Shown in pieces: positions 6,004 to 6,806 of a stretch of DNA of 6,806 nucleotides (within the stretch, counting starts at the first letter, position 1; every line of letters starts with the position of its first letter). The notes under the pieces are model-generated. The model saw only the letters and a program-made list of their open reading frames with translations, did not search any database and was not told where the DNA came from. The DNA comes from Candidatus Gastranaerophilales bacterium (GTDB taxonomy: Bacteria; Cyanobacteriota; Vampirovibrionia; Gastranaerophilales; CAJFVJ01): assembly GCA_028694275.1 (NCBI GenBank), contig JAQUTS010000092.1:1-6806 (forward strand), in the 5' to 3' direction. The position numbers and the translations under genes are program-made.

Positions 6004-6663
6004 GTGAAAAATAAACTTAAAATTCTATTGGTAGAGGATCATGCATTAACTCGTTTTGGGCTGAAAACGACCCTGGAGTCTGTTGATTTTGTTTCTGCCG
6101 TTATCGAATCAGAAGATGGTGAAAGTGCCGTTGCTTTGGCGCAAGAACATCAGCCTGATCTTATTTTGATGGATTTGGGGCTCTCGGGAATTGACGGTAT
6201 TCAGGCCACTAAGCAAATCAAAAGCATCAATAAAGGGTTCAAAATTATTATTTTGACTTCTCATAATTCAGAAGAAGAAATCTTGGAAGCTCTAAAAGTC
6301 GGAGCCAATGCATATTGCCTTAAAGACATTACTCCTCAGCGTTTGCTGCAAGTAATAGAAACAGTGGCAGAAGGGGCAGCATGGCTTGATCCGTCTATTG
6401 CAGAGCTTGTTTTAAGTAAAATCAATTCTGCTCAATCAAGCAGTCATATTTCAGAAGATTCATTGGACGGGATTAATCTTACAGAGAGAGAATCACAAGT
6501 ATTGAAACTCATCGTTGACGGGCTTTCAAATGCAGAAATAGCAGAAAGAATATGCGTGAGCATTCATACGGCAAAAGCTCATGTATGTAATATTTTGCAA
6601 AAACTTTCAGTTGAGGATAGAACACAAGCGGCAATTAAGGCACTTAAGTACAATATAGTTTGA
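6004..6663 (+). CDS. NarL/LuxR-family response regulator (transcription factor)
   Basis: A 219-residue response regulator with an N-terminal receiver and a C-terminal LuxR-type helix-turn-helix. Receiver residues are complete: acidic pocket E11/D12, phospho-acceptor D57 in LILMDLGLSG, switch T85 in IIILTS, and K107 in YCLKD. A linker (about 123-155) contains EGAAWLDPSIAELV, wording common in cyanobacterial NarL-type regulators. The DNA-binding domain (about 155-219) starts with LTERESQVL and includes GLSNAEIAERICVSIHTAKAHV, typical of the GerE/LuxR fold. The GTG start at 6004 has AAGGG (5993-5997) six bases upstream. It has its own promoter and probably takes phosphate from the kinase upstream (inference). 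Targets are unknown; the divergent flagellar glycosylation operon is one possibility by proximity. Confidence 0.93.
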   Translation: MKNKLKILLVEDHALTRFGLKTTLESVDFVSAVIESEDGESAVALAQEHQPDLILMDLGLSGIDGIQATKQIKSINKGFKIIILTSHNSEEEILEALKVGANAYCLKDITPQRLLQVIETVAEGAAWLDPSIAELVLSKINSAQSSSHISEDSLDGINLTERESQVLKLIVDGLSNAEIAERICVSIHTAKAHVCNILQKLSVEDRTQAAIKALKYNIV

Positions 6664-6683
6664 TAAATAGGAGATAGAGATAG

Positions 6684-6806
6684 ATGGCCTCATTAGGTAA
6701 AATTTTGATTATAGATGACAATCCTAAGTATTTGGAAGATGTTCTTCCTATGTACGGATATGAGGTAGAAGTAGCCAAAGACGGCGTTAGAGGGCTTCAG
6801 TTTTTG
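6684..6806 (+). CDS. Receiver-domain response regulator, N-terminal 41 codons only
   Basis: An ATG at 6684 opens a frame that runs to the right edge. The visible residues include KILIIDDNPKYLEDVL, with the paired acidic residues D11/D12 of a receiver domain, then GYEVEVAKDGVRGLQFL, a usual beta2-alpha2 segment. The phospho-acceptor Asp and any output domain lie beyond the window, so it could be a stand-alone receiver, a DNA-binding regulator or part of a hybrid kinase. Only 20 bp separate it from the NarL-type gene, with an AGGAGA Shine-Dalgarno at 6669-6674, so the two are very likely cotranscribed. Confidence 0.82.
   Translation, partial: MASLGKILIIDDNPKYLEDVLPMYGYEVEVAKDGVRGLQFL

Noticed and set aside
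6671..6682. GAGATA repeated twice before the second receiver gene, as a possible phase-variable repeat
   Set aside because: Only two copies and outside the coding frame; too short for slippage to be likely, and it serves as the ribosome-site region.

Overview
The window looks like chromosomal DNA from an AT-rich, flagellated, Gram-negative-type bacterium using the standard bacterial code. TAA, TAG and TGA all appear as stops, and ATG, TTG and GTG all appear as starts. The two signalling proteins have a cyanobacterial flavour: the kinase H-box is preceded by TATLTHDLKVP, and the NarL-type regulator has the linker EGAAWLDPSIAELV. Together with the AT-rich base composition and the flagellar gene, this suggests a non-photosynthetic cyanobacterial relative (Melainabacteria/Vampirovibrionia, for example Gastranaerophilales). 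This is an inference from style, not a proven placement.

Left two thirds (about 1-4671, minus strand): a tightly packed operon read right to left. It begins with a FliO-like flagellar export membrane protein. Next come a short NeuB-type nonulosonate (sialic-acid-like) synthase, a KdsC-type HAD phosphatase, a 605-residue Maf/DUF115 motility-associated glycosyltransferase, and a tetratricopeptide-repeat protein that runs off the left edge. The first two junctions overlap by 8 and 7 bp, and the third has its Shine-Dalgarno sequence on the previous stop codon. The content reads as a flagellin glycosylation module: make a nine-carbon acidic sugar, remove its phosphate, and transfer it to flagellin, co-expressed with a piece of the flagellar export gate. 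No CMP-sugar synthetase (NeuA/PseF type) is present in the window.

Middle (4672-4931): a divergent intergenic region of 260 bp. It holds a candidate extended -10 promoter for the fliO operon on the minus strand. On the plus strand a TATAAT box lies so close to the kinase ATG that the message may be leaderless. A 7-bp direct repeat and a short inverted repeat lie where the -35 would be.

Right third (4932-6806, plus strand): a single-membrane-span sensor histidine kinase, then a 97-bp gap with a good sigma70-type promoter, a NarL/LuxR-family response regulator, and 20 bp later the first 41 codons of a second receiver-domain protein. This is a kinase-regulator-regulator signalling block that may or may not control the divergent flagellar glycosylation operon.
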